From Metaphire vulgaris (Eukaryota > Annelida > Clitellata > Crassiclitellata > Megascolecidae): DNA of 64,000 bases. This document shows, piece after piece, positions 43,801 through 55,634 of the stretch. Position numbers and translations under genes: made by a program. Under the pieces are notes generated by a model that searched no databases, had not been told where the DNA came from, and saw nothing but the letters and a program-made list of their open reading frames with translations. Location of the stretch: contig CM030856.1 of the NCBI GenBank assembly GCA_018105865.1, positions 3,333,620 to 3,397,619 on the forward strand, in the 5' to 3' direction. Each line of letters begins with the position of its first letter. Within the stretch, counting starts at the first letter, position 1.

Positions 43801-44712
43801 AGTGATATGCTGCCTCCTTGTCGATCCAGTGATAAGGCGCGCAGCAGTGTTCTGAACTGCCTGGAGCCTACTCAGCTGTTTGTCGGTGATGTGAGCAAAA
43901 AGGCTATTACAGTAGTCCAGTCTTTTGCTGATGAGCACATGCACTATTGTCTTGGCTGCTTGCATCGTGAGAGAGTCGACCATCGTGCCCAGCTGTCTGT
44001 GTTGATAGAAACTGCCCGATACAACTTTACTTACATGATCCACCATGGTCAGGTTCTCATCGATAATTGCGCCAAGATCTATGACTGCTTTGGCCTGCTC
44101 TATATCAGCTCCGGCGAGATAAAGAGTCTGTGTGTCAACTTTGATAGCGTGACGACTATAGCTTAGCACTATATACTCAGTTTTTTCCGAGTTCAATTTA
44201 AGCCGATTTGCACTGAGCCATTTCTCAACATCAGATATGCATTCTGTTAAGATTTTGGCCGCCTCCTGTGGTTTGGAAGGATCATGGCTCAGATATAGCT
44301 GGATGTCATCAGAGTAAAAGAGGGACAGTAGATCATGTTCCTTTATCACCTCATCCAATCCACTAACAAACAAGACAAAGAGCAAGGGCCCTAGGATTGA
44401 ACCTTGTGGTACCCCCTAGAGCATCTTCCTGCTGCCTGTCATCATTCCTCCGTAAGACACCCGTGACGAACAATCGGTCAGATATGCTTTGATCCAACTG
44501 AGCACCTGTCCAGAAATCCCGAATCTCTGTTCAATCCTGCCAAGCAAAATATTGTGGTCAACGCAGTCGAAATCTGAGGACAAGTCGAGCAATACCAACG
44601 ATGTTATCTTCCCATTGTCCGCGGCTTCAAAGACGTCTGAAAGAATTCGGAGCGCCATCTCAGTTGAATGGTGTCGACGGTACGCCGATTCGTCCTTCAG
44701 GAGCAGCTTATG
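43801..44712 (-). pseudogene. LINE-F reverse transcriptase, decayed
   Basis: Minus-strand motifs in order are ESAYRRHHSTEMALRILSD near 44690, LVLLDLSSDFDCVDHNILL (AAFD replaced by SDFD), GVPQGSILGPLLF-like sequence broken by a stop near 44416, the catalytic box LFYSDDIQLYLS, and NRLKLNSEKTEYIVL. The thumb follows with KRLDYCNSLFAHI up to the insertion at 43807. One internal stop lies near 44417. YSDD instead of YADD is tolerated in some RTs. Confidence 0.82.
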
Positions 44713-44725
44713 CTTCTCATGGAAA

Positions 44726-44890
44726 TTTTGTGAAATGCAGAAAAATTGTAGCTACTGTGTAGGTGCCTCATGGACATTTCTGGGCAAACATTTAAACAGT
44801 ACATTTTGCATTAAAAATTGCATAAATCATTGCATGACATAAACACTAGCCTAATTTATTTAGAGAACTTGAAATACATTAAACTCTTAA
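44726..44890. other. Unassigned spacer
   Basis: AT-rich; no features. Confidence 0.3.
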
Positions 44891-44984
44891 CTGGGGATTT
44901 AAATTTTGGACACTGTCACCGTGCTGGGGATTAAATTTTTGGAAAAACGCTTTTCAAAACAAAATACTGCACTTTTTAAAATTT

Positions 44985-45640
44985 GCGATATCTCAGGCTA
45001 TATAAGAGCTAAGAAAATGGCTATATACCATTGTTTAGCGGTTTCATTCCTCTTTCTAACCATCCGTGCAGAAAAAAAATGTTGGGGTAGGTTCCACTTT
45101 ACAGCCTAAAATAGAACCTCCCCAAATTTTTTTTGAAGCTCCATAGCAAAAATTTTTCAGTGGTAATCCCACTTGGTTCAGTGGCAAAACTATAGGGGGA
45201 TGTCAGTGGAACAAAATAAATCAAAAATTTTGAAAATCGGCCAACATTTGGTAAAGATACATCAATTCTAACCTGAACACCCTTATGTCGGAACAAAAGC
45301 CAAGGTTAGCAATGGATTTTGAGAGAGTTTTGTAGTTTGCAAATTTGCTAAATCTCTCGCTATGTGAAAGCCAACAAGATGAGGTATACACCATTGTTTA
45401 GCTCTTTTATTCCTCTTTCTAACCATATGTGCCAAAGAAAAGAAATTGGTAGGGTCCACTCTACGGCCTAATATGGAACCCCCTTCAAACAAATTTTGGA
45501 AGATCCATGGCTAAAACTTTTTAGTGGTAACCCCTCCTGGGTCGGCAGTAAGGTTGTATGGAAATATAAGTGGAACAAAATAAATCAAAAATTTTGTGTA
45601 TAGGACCATATTTGGTAGAACTGAAAACAAGTTTTAACAA
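44985..45640 (-). repeat. Two ~364-bp tandem units in the piggyBac 3' noncoding part
   Basis: The phrase AACAAAATAAATCAAAAATT occurs at about 45210 and 45574, each within a longer similar unit. Related units, inverted, make up most of the MITE 1984-3046 and, in the same orientation, the first 330 bases of the window. Confidence 0.75.
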
Positions 45641-45807
45641 GTGACAAGTAACATAAACAAAATAACATAAACAAGTAACATAACAAAGTAACATAAACAA
45701 AGAAAAATCGGACTCTTTGCCATGATCGTCATTCCTTTTCAATATTTGGTGGCCCTGAAAAGGGCCGTTTTGATGATGGCGTGTGCTGGTACAGCCCAAT
45801 AGTTCTA

Positions 45808-45924
<117 letters not shown>

Positions 45925-46694
45925 TTAAGCACAGACCTTACACCTCATTGCAGGTGCCTGCTTCTTATCTGTAGGAGGAATGAATCTGCTAAAATGGCGC
46001 CCAGTCAACCGCAACGGATTGGATTCGTCAAGGGATGGTCGCCCGCGTTGCGAAAGGCGGTCGGGGTGTTTATGGTGAGCCTCTAGCAACCGTTCAACCA
46101 ATCTAATCCTAGATTTTAGGTGAGTCATTTTTTCAGTAGGATTGTCCTTCCTGTACAAGATGTACGAATTGAGGACAATCTGACTGATAAGATGGCTGAA
46201 CTGCTTCTTGTACCAGATCTTGGCGTGCTTACGTTTAGTGGGGTAAGCGGTCAACATCTGGTCTGCAAGGTCCACAGCTCCCATGTTGTTGTTGTAACAG
46301 ACAACCACAACAGGTTTCTGTACGTCGACACCACGACATGTTTTGACTGTGGTCATAGCAGCATCGTGGAGTGTCGACAGCATGCAGACCTCGCGTTTGT
46401 CCATCCATTTCATGACCAACAAGTCTGTAGAAAAACATGCAGCTGTTTCCCCCTTCTTGAGTTTTTTCTTCAGTTGAGTTGGCATGTTTTTCCTGTTTAT
46501 CCTCACCGTACCAACAGCATCGGTTTTGTTGGACCGAAGTTGTCGGTACAGAGCAGGTGAGGAATACCAATTGTCCATGAAACAGGTATATCCTTTACCA
46601 AGCAAATCTTTTGCCAGGGTTAGAACAATTCTGGAGGATATCAAATTGTCTGGGGATTTAGCTAAATCCATACCAGACCCAGTATGGATTAGTG

Positions 46695-47746
46695 CAGTGG
46701 ATCCCAAACGGTGGTACGCGTACCCCCAGCGGTACAAAATGGACTTACCTAGGGGGTACACGGCGGAAAGTGGAAAGTCAGTGAAATTCTTATGCACTGA
46801 TGTTTGATAGTAACAAATTTCACAATATTTGCAAAAGTTCTAAAATATTGTGATTGGATTTGATTTTCTCAAACTGCAGTGACAGATGTAGACCTTTTGG
46901 ACTCCTCTAACCCGTCACCTCTCGCTATAAGTTTAAAGTTTAACCTGTCCTATCACCGTGTGGTATTGGACTCTTCCTTGGTCAGCGCGGCAAATTCAAA
47001 AATCGCCCTGTGTGAATCACATAGATTTATTATTACTGGTATTAAAGTCTATGGTGGATCCTACTGATAGCGTTGACTTGTGGACGAACACTTCTCGTTT
47101 CGCCATCTTGTGTTGTGTGTGTATTAAAAATATTTTTTTGTTTCTTATAAGCGGTTAACGGACATAATAATTCTGCGCAGGTAAATCGGTTTTGCTGTTT
47201 TTCCTTCTTTCTGTCGTCGACTGGTTAAAATAGATACAATGTAAAGCTGGTTTATTATTGTCTCCATTCACAACATTAAACATTAAACAACATTAAATTG
47301 CACCATATTATTTATCCTCGCGTTGGGGCGGGAAGATAGATGAGTGGTAATATCATTGGGCAGGCACGCCGACGACACGGGTTCAATCCCGTAGGAGCCC
47401 CTAAGGTCGACTCAGCCTTAATCGCTAGAGGGCGATAGTAACATCAAATGAGTAGCAATGGCAACATTGCGATAGTAACCATAGGTTCGGCGGAAGAGAC
47501 TGGCCACCGTCCGCCGATGTATGGCTTAGCCACCTATGGGCTGCTGGCTACTAAATACGGGGATCAGCACCGGACCCTACGGGCGTGAGCCTACGGGTGA
47601 AAACCTTTACTTTACTTTACTGTACTACAATACATTTTAAAAATCGAAAGTGTGCTTCCTTAAATTTACTTTGAAAATTAGGGGTACACGGATTTTTGAA
47701 AAATGTCTGAAGGGGTACGCCGACCGAAAAAGTTTGGCAACCACTG
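46695..47746. mobile_element. hAT nested in the piggyBac gene
   Basis: The 1052-bp element starts CAGTGGATCCCAAAC and ends in the inverted CAGTGGTTGCCAAACTTTTT. Flanks GATTAGTG (46687-46694) and GATTAGCG (47747-47754) differ at one base. GGTACGCGTACC near the left end recalls the hAT at 3617-4219. Its interior contains a tRNA-derived SINE and no transposase. Confidence 0.9.
47325..47621 (+). mobile_element. tRNA-derived SINE
   Basis: The head resembles a tRNA gene: an acceptor-like GGGGC start, an A-box-like TAGATGAGTGGTA and a B box GGGTTCAATCCC at 47379-47390, then GGAGCCCC closing the stem. An unrelated body of about 200 bp follows, with 'gcggaagagactggccaccg' and 'ctatgggctgctggctac'. 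The tail is CTTTACTTTACTTTACT. RNA polymerase III would transcribe such an element from the internal boxes. The tail resembles that of LINE-A. It lies inside the hAT 46695-47746. Confidence 0.75.
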
Positions 47747-48714
47747 GATTAGCGCATTCCAAATGTACCCTATGTAACATTCACACAGGGCATAGGATTT
47801 GATTCCAAACCTGACCCTCTTCAGGGGAATGTATTGCATGAAAGCCAGGCGACTTTTCCACAGCATCAGTGATTCATCAATAGCTATATTCTGCTCTGGA
47901 ATATAGACTGAAGAGAATTGGTGAATCACTGAATCATAGAAGGGTTTTATTTTGACAAAGGATTTGTCACCTTGGAAATGTATCTGGCAGAGTTGAATTG
48001 TTGACAAAATGCAAGCATTTCGTCAACAATCCAAAACTGTATTCACTGATAATTTTGTGCTCATATGGCGTTTCAAATAAGGGCTTTTTGGTCCAATGCA
48101 TTTCCAATTCAGGCTTGTAAAGTATCCCTAAGTGGTAAAGGATCATTGACAAAAACACAAGCAGTTCATCCTTGTCAACATCAACCTATTTCCTAAGTCT
48201 TGATCTGGGTTTCAGGGGCCCTGCTGCAGCTGATATGCACACCTGTTCATCTCCAGTACAATCATTTCTAACATGTCATTTGTGAGAAAGAGCCTAAGAC
48301 ATCTTTTGTGTCAGATACTACTGCTGTCCTCCCAGGGGTACCAGTGAAATCAACGCTGGAAGGCACATGGAATGGGCTATCACACCACGCAAAGTCTAAA
48401 CTAGGATCATGTGATACTGTACCACCGCTGTCATCACTTTTGGAATCGCTCTCTTCGCTCTCTGACTCTTCTACTTCGCTTTCGCTGGTGTAGACAGATG
48501 AGTCATCGTCAGATTCTTCCAGCAAAAGCCGAACATTGGCAGCCGAAATTCTCTTTCTGGAAGCCATTTTTCTTCACAATGAAGCACAAGGTCTGACCCC
48601 TCCCTCCTCCAGACCAAAGGAGTATAGACTTCCTGACAAATAGAGCCGTCCTAGCTAAACAACTGGTGTCATCTAGCGAATGGATAGCTACTAAAGCGAT
48701 TTAGAGCATAAGAC

Positions 48715-48838
48715 GTATCAGATGCGTCGTCCCCGTACAGGAACCACTACAAAAGTGACTGGACGTATGGGATACGTCGCGCCCGAATACGGAAAGATGG
48801 CGGTTGACGTATGGGGTACGTCGCGCCCGTTTAAAGGG
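48715..48838. repeat. Terminal palindromic repeats of the piggyBac element
   Basis: Three units of the type GACGTATGGGGTACGTCGCG occur at about 48712-48737, 48762-48786 and 48805-48829. Each has a GACGTA/TACGTC inverted pair around a short GGGG or similar core. They lie just inside the terminus and are candidates for transposase binding sites. Confidence 0.7.
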
Positions 48839-48856
48839 TTAAGAAGGCAATTTTCC

Positions 48857-49867
48857 AAATCCTGGTCCCAAATTATAATACTTTGCCAACTTATAATATA
48901 TGTAAAATACTAAACAGCAAAGACAATACAACTGCTATATGTTGCCATTTTTACATAGAAGTCTCAGGCAATTGCCAAAAACATGTTTCTTATCATCTTA
49001 TGACTGTAACGTCATTGAAACTCTACTAAGTTGCTGAGAAACAGTGCTTGACTGGTGCTGCTCTGATAACGTAATTTCCGCTTGGCCTGCATCCATAGCC
49101 TTTTATATAGTTTCAAAATGGATTTAGTTGTGAAGAGAGTTCACAAATTCAGTGGCATGAATAACAATCTCATGGTCATAGATAAAGTTGCTAACGGTTA
49201 ACTGATCCTAAGAGCAAGGACCTGTTTTTTTTACCTTGATTGGTCAAACGTCATTTAAAATTGAAAACATCAAAACTCTTTGATGTAGGCCGCAGGACAC
49301 CGGCATAGGGCAACATCAGAATGCTTTGGTGTAGCTGCGCATGTCGCAGGCATAGGCGCCGACAACATCAAAGCTCTTTGTTGTAGCCGTGGAGGGCGCC
49401 AGAATAGGCGCTGGCAACATCAAAGTGCTTTAAAGTAGCCGCAGAGGACACCGACCCCAGTGCCGGCAACATCAAAGCGCTTTGATGTAGGCACGACACC
49501 AGGCTGCTGCTAATGACCAGTTAACTAGTCTTTTTTTGAATGGTTAACCGGTCCTTTAAAACCAATGGTTTTAACAACCTTAGTCATAGATCCCATGGTT
49601 CAGTTGATTACATGTGCGCAACCACGCCAAACATCCATCACTATCGTAGTACCCGGTAGCACATGGTCAGAAAAAATATTTTAAAGTGTTGCTGCATTAC
49701 GCCTTCTCACGGCCTCTAACCAGTAATAGCCACCAACTTGTTCTACCAGACCAACGACCCATTTTTCATCATTTGTTATTTGATTCAAGTCCTTAGGAGT
49801 TACATGTACCAATAAAGCATAATTACTATCTAAGTTATCTCTATAGACTAGTGGTCCACTTACCCTC

Positions 49868-49909
<42 letters not shown>

Positions 49910-50075
49910 TCACGGCATTTACTAACTTTCAAACAAAATTTGCCTTTGCTAGTTATTACGTCACTTAGATCTGATGAAAGACATTATTAAGAACATCATT
50001 TTAATATTGTGACGCACATATATATTATAAGTTGGCAAAGTATTATAATTTGGGACCTGGATTCAGAAGATTTCT
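48857..50075. mobile_element. Element with ~46-bp near-identical inverted ends
   Basis: The left arm near 48859-48904 (TCCTGGTCCCAAATTATAAT, then ACTTTGCCAACTTATAATAT) recurs inverted at about 50022-50072 with a single mismatch in the first 40 bases. The interior carries tandem palindromic repeats at 49259-49510, a TTA microsatellite at about 49869-49908 and no gene. No clear TSD could be read, so the outer boundary is approximate. Confidence 0.6.
49259..49510. repeat. Five ~50-bp tandem units, each with a palindrome
   Basis: Each unit contains a version of ACATCAAAGCGCTTTGATGT, which is a perfect 20-bp palindrome in the last unit (about 49468-49487). It is followed by GTAGCCGCAGAGGACACCGG-like sequence. 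Units begin near 49266, 49312, 49365, 49412 and 49468. Confidence 0.85.
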
Positions 50076-50296
50076 CAATGAGAACAAATGCTTAAGTTTG
50101 AAATGGCTAGAGCGGAAACGCAGGGTGTATCGTAGAAATGTTTGCCCAGAAATTTCTATGATGCATCTGGAAGCTGGAAGTTTACGAATTAGAAAATCTT
50201 GTCAAGTTAGGATATTTGTGATGATTCAGCTTATTCGAGTTTTCCTAAAGAATTAAAGAAAAGGTTATGGATTGCAGGCATGTTATCATACTAAGC
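50076..50296. other. Unassigned spacer
   Basis: AT-rich; a 74-codon frame from 50032 lacks recognised motifs. Confidence 0.3.
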
Positions 50297-51060
50297 ATCT
50301 AACCTCATTGCTCTCTATCCATCCAAAACAGAATTTCTTTTAATTGGACTGCCACAACTGAAAAAAATTGAAAATCCCACACTGGTTTTGGCTCCAGACA
50401 CAATAATGGCCCCTATTCCAGCAGCAAAAAATCTTAGATTTACTCGTGACTCTTCCATAAATTTTGAAGCTCACACATTGCATCTAAGAAAAACCTGCTA
50501 TACTTACATTCAAGATCCATGCAACCTACATGTACGTCCTTGCCTTGATATTAGAGCTGCTTTCAATATAACCACTTAAATAGTTCACTCTAACTTGAGC
50601 TATTGCAATTTGTTGTTCAACAATCTTCCCAAAGCTTCCAATTGTGAACTTCAATCAATTCAGAATTCTTTGGCTTGTGCAATTACCAAGTCATCAAAAT
50701 CCTGCCACTTTTCACCATTACTCAAATCTCTGTACTAGCTGAAAATAACAGAAAGCATTAAATATAAAATATTATATTTCACACATCAAAACCAGTCTAC
50801 CTACGAATCTGATTATGCCACAATATCCTTGATCTTCTCTCATGTCACTCTCCTTCATCCTGTGATTTCAAAATTGCAACTTTGCTTTTTCATATGCTTC
50901 ACTAGGACTTTCCTATATCCCTCTGCAGTCTACCCCATGGTCAAACATCAAATTTTTAGTCACAATTTCCTTCATTTCTTGCAACAGCTCAAGTTTTTCT
51001 AGCTATATGTACTCACTCAAAGCATTTCTTTTCAAAATTGATTTCCTCCATAGCTGTAAT
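50297..51060 (+). pseudogene. LINE-A fragment, highly decayed
   Basis: It encodes remnants of the RT thumb and C-terminus in several frames: PSKTEFLLIGLPQ-like sequence, LVLAPDTIMAPIPAAKNLRF and HLSPLLKSLY*LKITESIK. It is more diverged than the other LINE-A copies and ends at the 'cctccatagctgtaatg' 3' UTR start. Confidence 0.75.
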
Positions 51061-51287
51061 GTCCCAATCAGAATGACCACATGGTTAAACTGACGGTTCT
51101 AGGGCAATTCGGAGATGGACAATTCGGAGACGGGCAATTTGGAGCAAAGAGAAAAGAGCAAAGTTTCTATGAGTTTAAATAATTGCTAAATTCGAAGACG
51201 GACAATTCGGAGCGGATAATTAGGAGACTTATTGGCTTAACTTCATTATGCATCATTATTTTAGACATGAACTACTTATAATCATTA
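51061..51287. repeat. Short tandem CAATTCGGAGA repeats
   Basis: A 12-13-bp unit (GGACAATTCGGAGAC and variants) occurs three times at 51101-51144 and twice more near 51195-51222. Confidence 0.7.
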
Positions 51288-52044
51288 TAAATGCTCGGTG
51301 ATGCACATTGGGAAGAAGGGAACAGATCATGAATTTAAGTTATGTGGGAAGGGACTAAAAGTTACAAACGAGGAGAAAGATCTAGGGGTCATCATGCATA
51401 GCAGCTTAAAGCCATCTAGGCAATGTGCAGAGGCAGCTAATAAGGCCAACAAAATTCTAGGTATGATCAAAAGAACGATAGTGAGCAGAGAGAAGGATGT
51501 AATAATAAGACTTTACAAGACATTGGTACGTCCACATTTAGAGTATTGTGTTCAAGCATGGTGTCCATTCCTGAAGAAAGACATAGAGACCTTAGAAAGA
51601 GTGCAACACAGAGCAACAAAAATGATCAAGGGATATCATAAACTAACCTATGAGGAAAGGCTAAATCACTGTGGATTGACAACCCTGGAAAAAAAGAAGA
51701 GAGAGAGGGATTTGATTGAGACATACAAAATACTAACAAACAAAGTGGAAATGCCAAGAGAAAGATTTTTTACAATGAAGCAGTTTGATAGAACCAGAGG
51801 ACACAACATGAAACTGTTCAAGAAACGGGTTGGGAGACATAAACAGCATTTTTTTAGTGCAAGAGTGGTGGACAGATGGAATGAACTGGATGAGGGGATA
51901 GTAATGGCTACAACTGTAAACGAGTTCAAAATAAACCTCAGTAGTCTAGGGTATTAGATTGGACGGGAACAACAGTGGTTCTCACACAGGGCAGTCCCTA
52001 CTGAACCACTTTAAACCTTGTTATATTATATTATATTATATTTA
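51288..52044 (+). pseudogene. 5'-truncated CR1 LINE, copy D2
   Basis: The 219-residue open frame 51298-51957 starts MMHIGKKGTDHEFKLCGKG and is nearly identical to the antisense copy at 29218-29904, with the same 3' UTR ('acagtggttctcacacagggc') and TATTA-type tail. The palm with the catalytic aspartates is missing. High similarity between the copies suggests recent activity of a full-length source elsewhere. Confidence 0.9.
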
Positions 52045-52559
52045 TAACGCAAGTTTTTTTAGTTTTTAGACATATTTTTGAATTTTAATTAAAAATGCTG
52101 TAGACATCATTTACATACATACATACATACCTAACCCATAATTTTTAAAAAGTTGTATTTTGAAACAGGTTTACAACTTTTTACCACTTTCGTGCCATTA
52201 CTTATTATTAATTCTTCTGTCGGGGCAAGATTAGCATTTATTTAAACTCAGAACTCAGAATTAAAGTTTAACCTCTTAACCTCCCTGGCGTTATATTCTT
52301 TCACAGAATTCTGTTCCCAGAGCGTTACATTCTTTCTGGAGGAACATACCAACCAATGCCCCCTATTCAGGCGCACCCGTCTACTGATTTCCCGCTAGTC
52401 ATTGTTCCCCGGGATATCCCCTGAGGGCAAGATGTGTTTATAGGCAATTATTCAACACCTACTATTAGTATCATGTTAACGTTACTTGATGCAGGTATGC
52501 CTTCACGACAGTGGCATAGCCACGGGGGGATTAAACCCCCGCCCCCTTGGACGGCGCTA
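52045..52559. other. Unassigned sequence
   Basis: An ACAT tandem near 52111-52130; otherwise nothing recognisable. Confidence 0.3.
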
Positions 52560-53050
52560 AAAAATTTGTATGTATTCCCATGCAATTTTTATTTGTTGAG
52601 GTGATTTTTAGCGATTTCCTATTTTCTGGTACCCATTTCATTGCCTGTTTGGTGATCTGGTTGTCCTTCATTCACTCCACTTGTCCGTACCACATTAATC
52701 TTCTGCGTCTGATTGTTGTTTCTAGTGTTTCCAATCCTGTTCGCTTTCTTATTTCTTTATTTGTCATTTTTTTATGTCCAGGGTACTCTCAGCATTTTCC
52801 TTTGCCATTTGTGATGTGTTCCTTCTAGTCTTTTCATGTCTGCTTTAGTTATGGTTCATGTTTCAGATGCGTATAGTAGGGTGGACATGACCAGCGATTT
52901 ATGCAGCTTTGTTTTTGTCACTTGTTTGAGACTCTTACTGCTCCCTAGGTTGTTGAGTTTGCCAAAGGTTGAGCTTGCTTTTCCAATCCTGGTATGGATG
53001 TCTTTATTGCTGCTGCCGTCCTGCTTTATCATGCTTTCCAGGTTATTATT
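52560..53050 (-). pseudogene. LINE-G C-terminal region
   Basis: The minus strand reads IKQDGSSNKDIHTRIGKASS, then VMSTLLYASET*TITKADMK and RKRTGLETLETTIRRRRLMW. This matches the order in RTE-type LINE C-termini (RIGKA, LYGAETW, RRRLRWYGHV). Stops replace W and other residues. It is inactive. Confidence 0.7.
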
Positions 53051-53203
53051 TTATTATTAAACTTGACAATTTCTTAAGTGCAGTAACGTTGCTAGGTGGC
53101 TAAAGTCAACGGCACTGTACAGGAAACAAAATGTTAAACAAATGCGTCTTGCGTTGTAAGAACCGATCCGGAGAGGTCTTGGTTGTCACAGCCTTCGGGA
53201 GTA

Positions 53204-53331
53204 CAGTAAACCCCCGTTATCCCGCCCATGTCCGTCCGGCGTTCTATTTTGGCGAGGGGCGGGGGTGGCGACATAACGGGGGCAAGTCAGTTGAGTAATC
53301 CATTACAAAGTATTGTTGAACTGTGTATACA

Positions 53332-53367
<36 letters not shown>

Positions 53368-54326
53368 TTACTTTCTTCCCTGTCTCTCACTCCTCCCTCT
53401 CTCTTCTCCATATTATATATATATATATATATACTGTATATATATGTATATATATATATCCATTCATAGCACTGTAGGCTACAGTACGGCATTGTGTAGC
53501 CATAAGCAAATGCACCGTTTGGACCAGCATTGTTACAATAATTATTCAAAAGGCGTGTAGGCCTATGGAGTAGGCCTACGAAAGTACTTCTGAATACTGT
53601 AGTAGCCTGTCTTTGAGAAGTTAAAGCATAGATTCCACCCTATACGTTTAACAGTAATAAAATTTATTCCTCTCTTCCTTTGTCTCTTTCTCTCCCTCTA
53701 CCTCTCCCTCTGTCTCTCTTTATCTCCCTCTCCTGCTCTTGCCATTCTCTTTAATGTGCCCGCCATTAGCAGCGGACGGCCGCATTACAACGTAAACAAT
53801 TGCACAGGTGACCCCTCTCTCTCCGGCGAATCTCTCTACCTTGTCACTGTCTCTCTCACCCTCCCTCCCTTCTCCTTCCCTGCCTCTCTCCTCTCCGTCT
53901 CTTGCCCCTTGGTTGCGGGCAATTGACTGAGGAATTCCGACCCCCAGCCACACTGATTTAGGGAGATGGTGTGGACAGATGTCTTCCATTTAATTGTTTC
54001 CCTTGGCAATTGTTCCCACTGGCAAGCGAGCGGGGGAGGTTTCATGGGTGAAAACATGGCTTTCGTTATACTGTACTTAACAGTACCCTGTACAGCATAA
54101 CGAAAGCGATGCTTTGACAGTGAAATGCACCTGAGTTTGTGGCAATGACGAGATTAACGAGGTCAAATTACATAGGACCAAACCCAATGCCCTGATGGCG
54201 AGGGCGAGAGGCGAGGGTGGCGGCTTTTCGAGGTAGAATGCATGGCAGGAAATCCGTTCCAGACCAACGCGTGGCGAGAGACGAGTTTGGCGGCTTAACG
54301 GGGGGCGAGATAGCGAGGTTTTACTG
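53204..54326. mobile_element. pogo/Tigger-like DNA transposon remnant
   Basis: The ends read CAGTAAACCCCCGTTATCCC and CAGTAAAACCTCGCTATCTC inverted, each next to TA (53202-53203, 54327-54328). TA target duplication and CAGT...CCCGTTA-type termini are typical of pogo-like Tc1/mariner elements. The interior has CT-rich tracts, two TA microsatellites (53336-53366, 53413-53460) and no transposase. An 18-bp inverted pair, GCTTTCGTTAT...ATAACGAAAGC, lies at 54059-54109. Confidence 0.75.
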
Positions 54327-54889
54327 TAGATTCCATGATGCCGGGTTGCCACGCCGAAAGAAATGATCCCCCGAGGCCAGCTGTCTTGAGCAGAGGGGGA
54401 CAACCTGCTGATTGCTGACACCGGAACGGAGAAGATAGCGATGTGGTAATGTCGTAGATCGGCTAATTTGAGTACGCGCTCCGGTAGAATAGTGATTTCC
54501 ATCTCCATGTTGGACCATAGGCCCAAGTTACAAGATCAGTAGTCTTGGTGTTCTCTTGGGTGATGATGTCATGAAATGACCAGTGTTAAAGGAGTGTTCA
54601 TCTGCACCAATGTACAGCAGTGCACGAAGTCTGAGCGAGAAGAGTGAACAATGTGGGTGGCACAGGCTAGCGATAGCTCACGACAAGATGAACCAACCAG
54701 ATGTGTTAGCAGATTCGGCCGAAGCCTGAAGACCAAAAGCTGAACGTAACGCAGTTCCGTTGTAATCCACATTGACCCTGTCATCCAACAAGCACAACTA
54801 TCCTAAAAAGTATCGTGAAAGACGTCCCAAGACTGCGAAAACTGAGAAAATACGCAAGAGGCACAACGCCTGTGGGCTGCAACGACAGT
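54327..54889. other. Unassigned sequence between pogo-like element and LINE-G RT
   Basis: It belongs to the insert that splits LINE-G. Frames of up to 149 codons on the minus strand have no recognised domain. Confidence 0.3.
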
Positions 54890-55630
54890 ACCGTCTTTGT
54901 AATTCAATTGTAATTCAGGTATCAGAAATGTTCCACCAGTTCGATTCTTTTCCTCGATTGTTACCTTCGTATCATGAGAGTTATTTCCTATTCCCATGAC
55001 TATGGTCTTTTCTGTGTTTATATGGAGTCTTATTCTGCTTGCCTCTTTGTTGACTCTCTGTGTCAGTTCTTCTTGATCCTTAGCTTCTTCGCTCGCGAGG
55101 ACTACGTCATCTGTGAAATCCAGGTCTGCCAATCGTGTTTCTTGTAGAAAGTAATTCCATGCTGGTTATTACATGCCCTTTTCATGATCCAGTGCATGAC
55201 CAGGAGGAACAGTAGTGGTGACAGCACAGCCCTGTTGGACTCTGGAGATGATTTGGAACCAGTCCCCCAGCTGTCCCTCTGTTCGTACTGCACTCATGCT
55301 GCCTTCGTAGAATTTCTGTATTGTTTTGATGATCTTTTTGGGGATCCCATCGCTCCTAAGGATACCTCACACCAGTAGACAGTGTGCCATCAAAGGCTTT
55401 CTTAAAGTCAATGAAGTTTAGGATCAGAGTTGCATCTGTGCCAGTGGCCTTTTCTATTATTTGTGTTAGGTGAATTTCTGTTCGCAACATGATCGTCTTT
55501 GTCTGAACACTGCTTGCTGTTGTCTGATGACGTTGTTTGTGGATTCTTATGCGTTATAGATTGATGCTTGCCAGTACCTTTCCTGGTACTGATAGCAGCA
55601 TTATTCCTTGCCAGTTACTCTCGTCGATGA
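54890..55630 (-). pseudogene. LINE-G reverse transcriptase
   Basis: Minus-strand motifs are WQGIMLLSVPGKVLASINL, IIEKATGTDATLILNFIDFK running into KAFDG, RAVLSPLLFLLVMHWIMKRA and the catalytic region LDFTDDVVLASEEAKDQEEL. The YADD box reads FTDD, keeping both aspartates. Multiple frameshifts occur. The I-D-F-K-K-A-F-D pattern is that of RTE-type RTs. Confidence 0.75.
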
Positions 55631-55634
55631 TTGC

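Larger units (their letters stand above)
42556..44725 (-). mobile_element. LINE-F, antisense, 5'-truncated, split by a retroposon
   Basis: Minus-strand LINE from RT (44720) to a 3' end whose tail is a run of ATTCACTC units (plus strand gagtgaatgagtgaatgagt near 42562). It is split at 42952-43800 by an 849-bp insert flanked by AGTGAT on both sides. The group is CR1/L2-like. Confidence 0.8.

Noticed and set aside
47325..47400. Functional tRNA gene
   Set aside because: A and B boxes are present, but the stem is imperfect, and the unit continues into a 200-bp body with a repeat tail. It reads as a SINE head.
53228..53560. Small protein with alternating I-Y repeat
   Set aside because: It is the translation of TA microsatellites on both strands.
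54077..54526. 149-codon minus-strand frame
   Set aside because: It crosses the end of the pogo-like element and has no recognisable domain.
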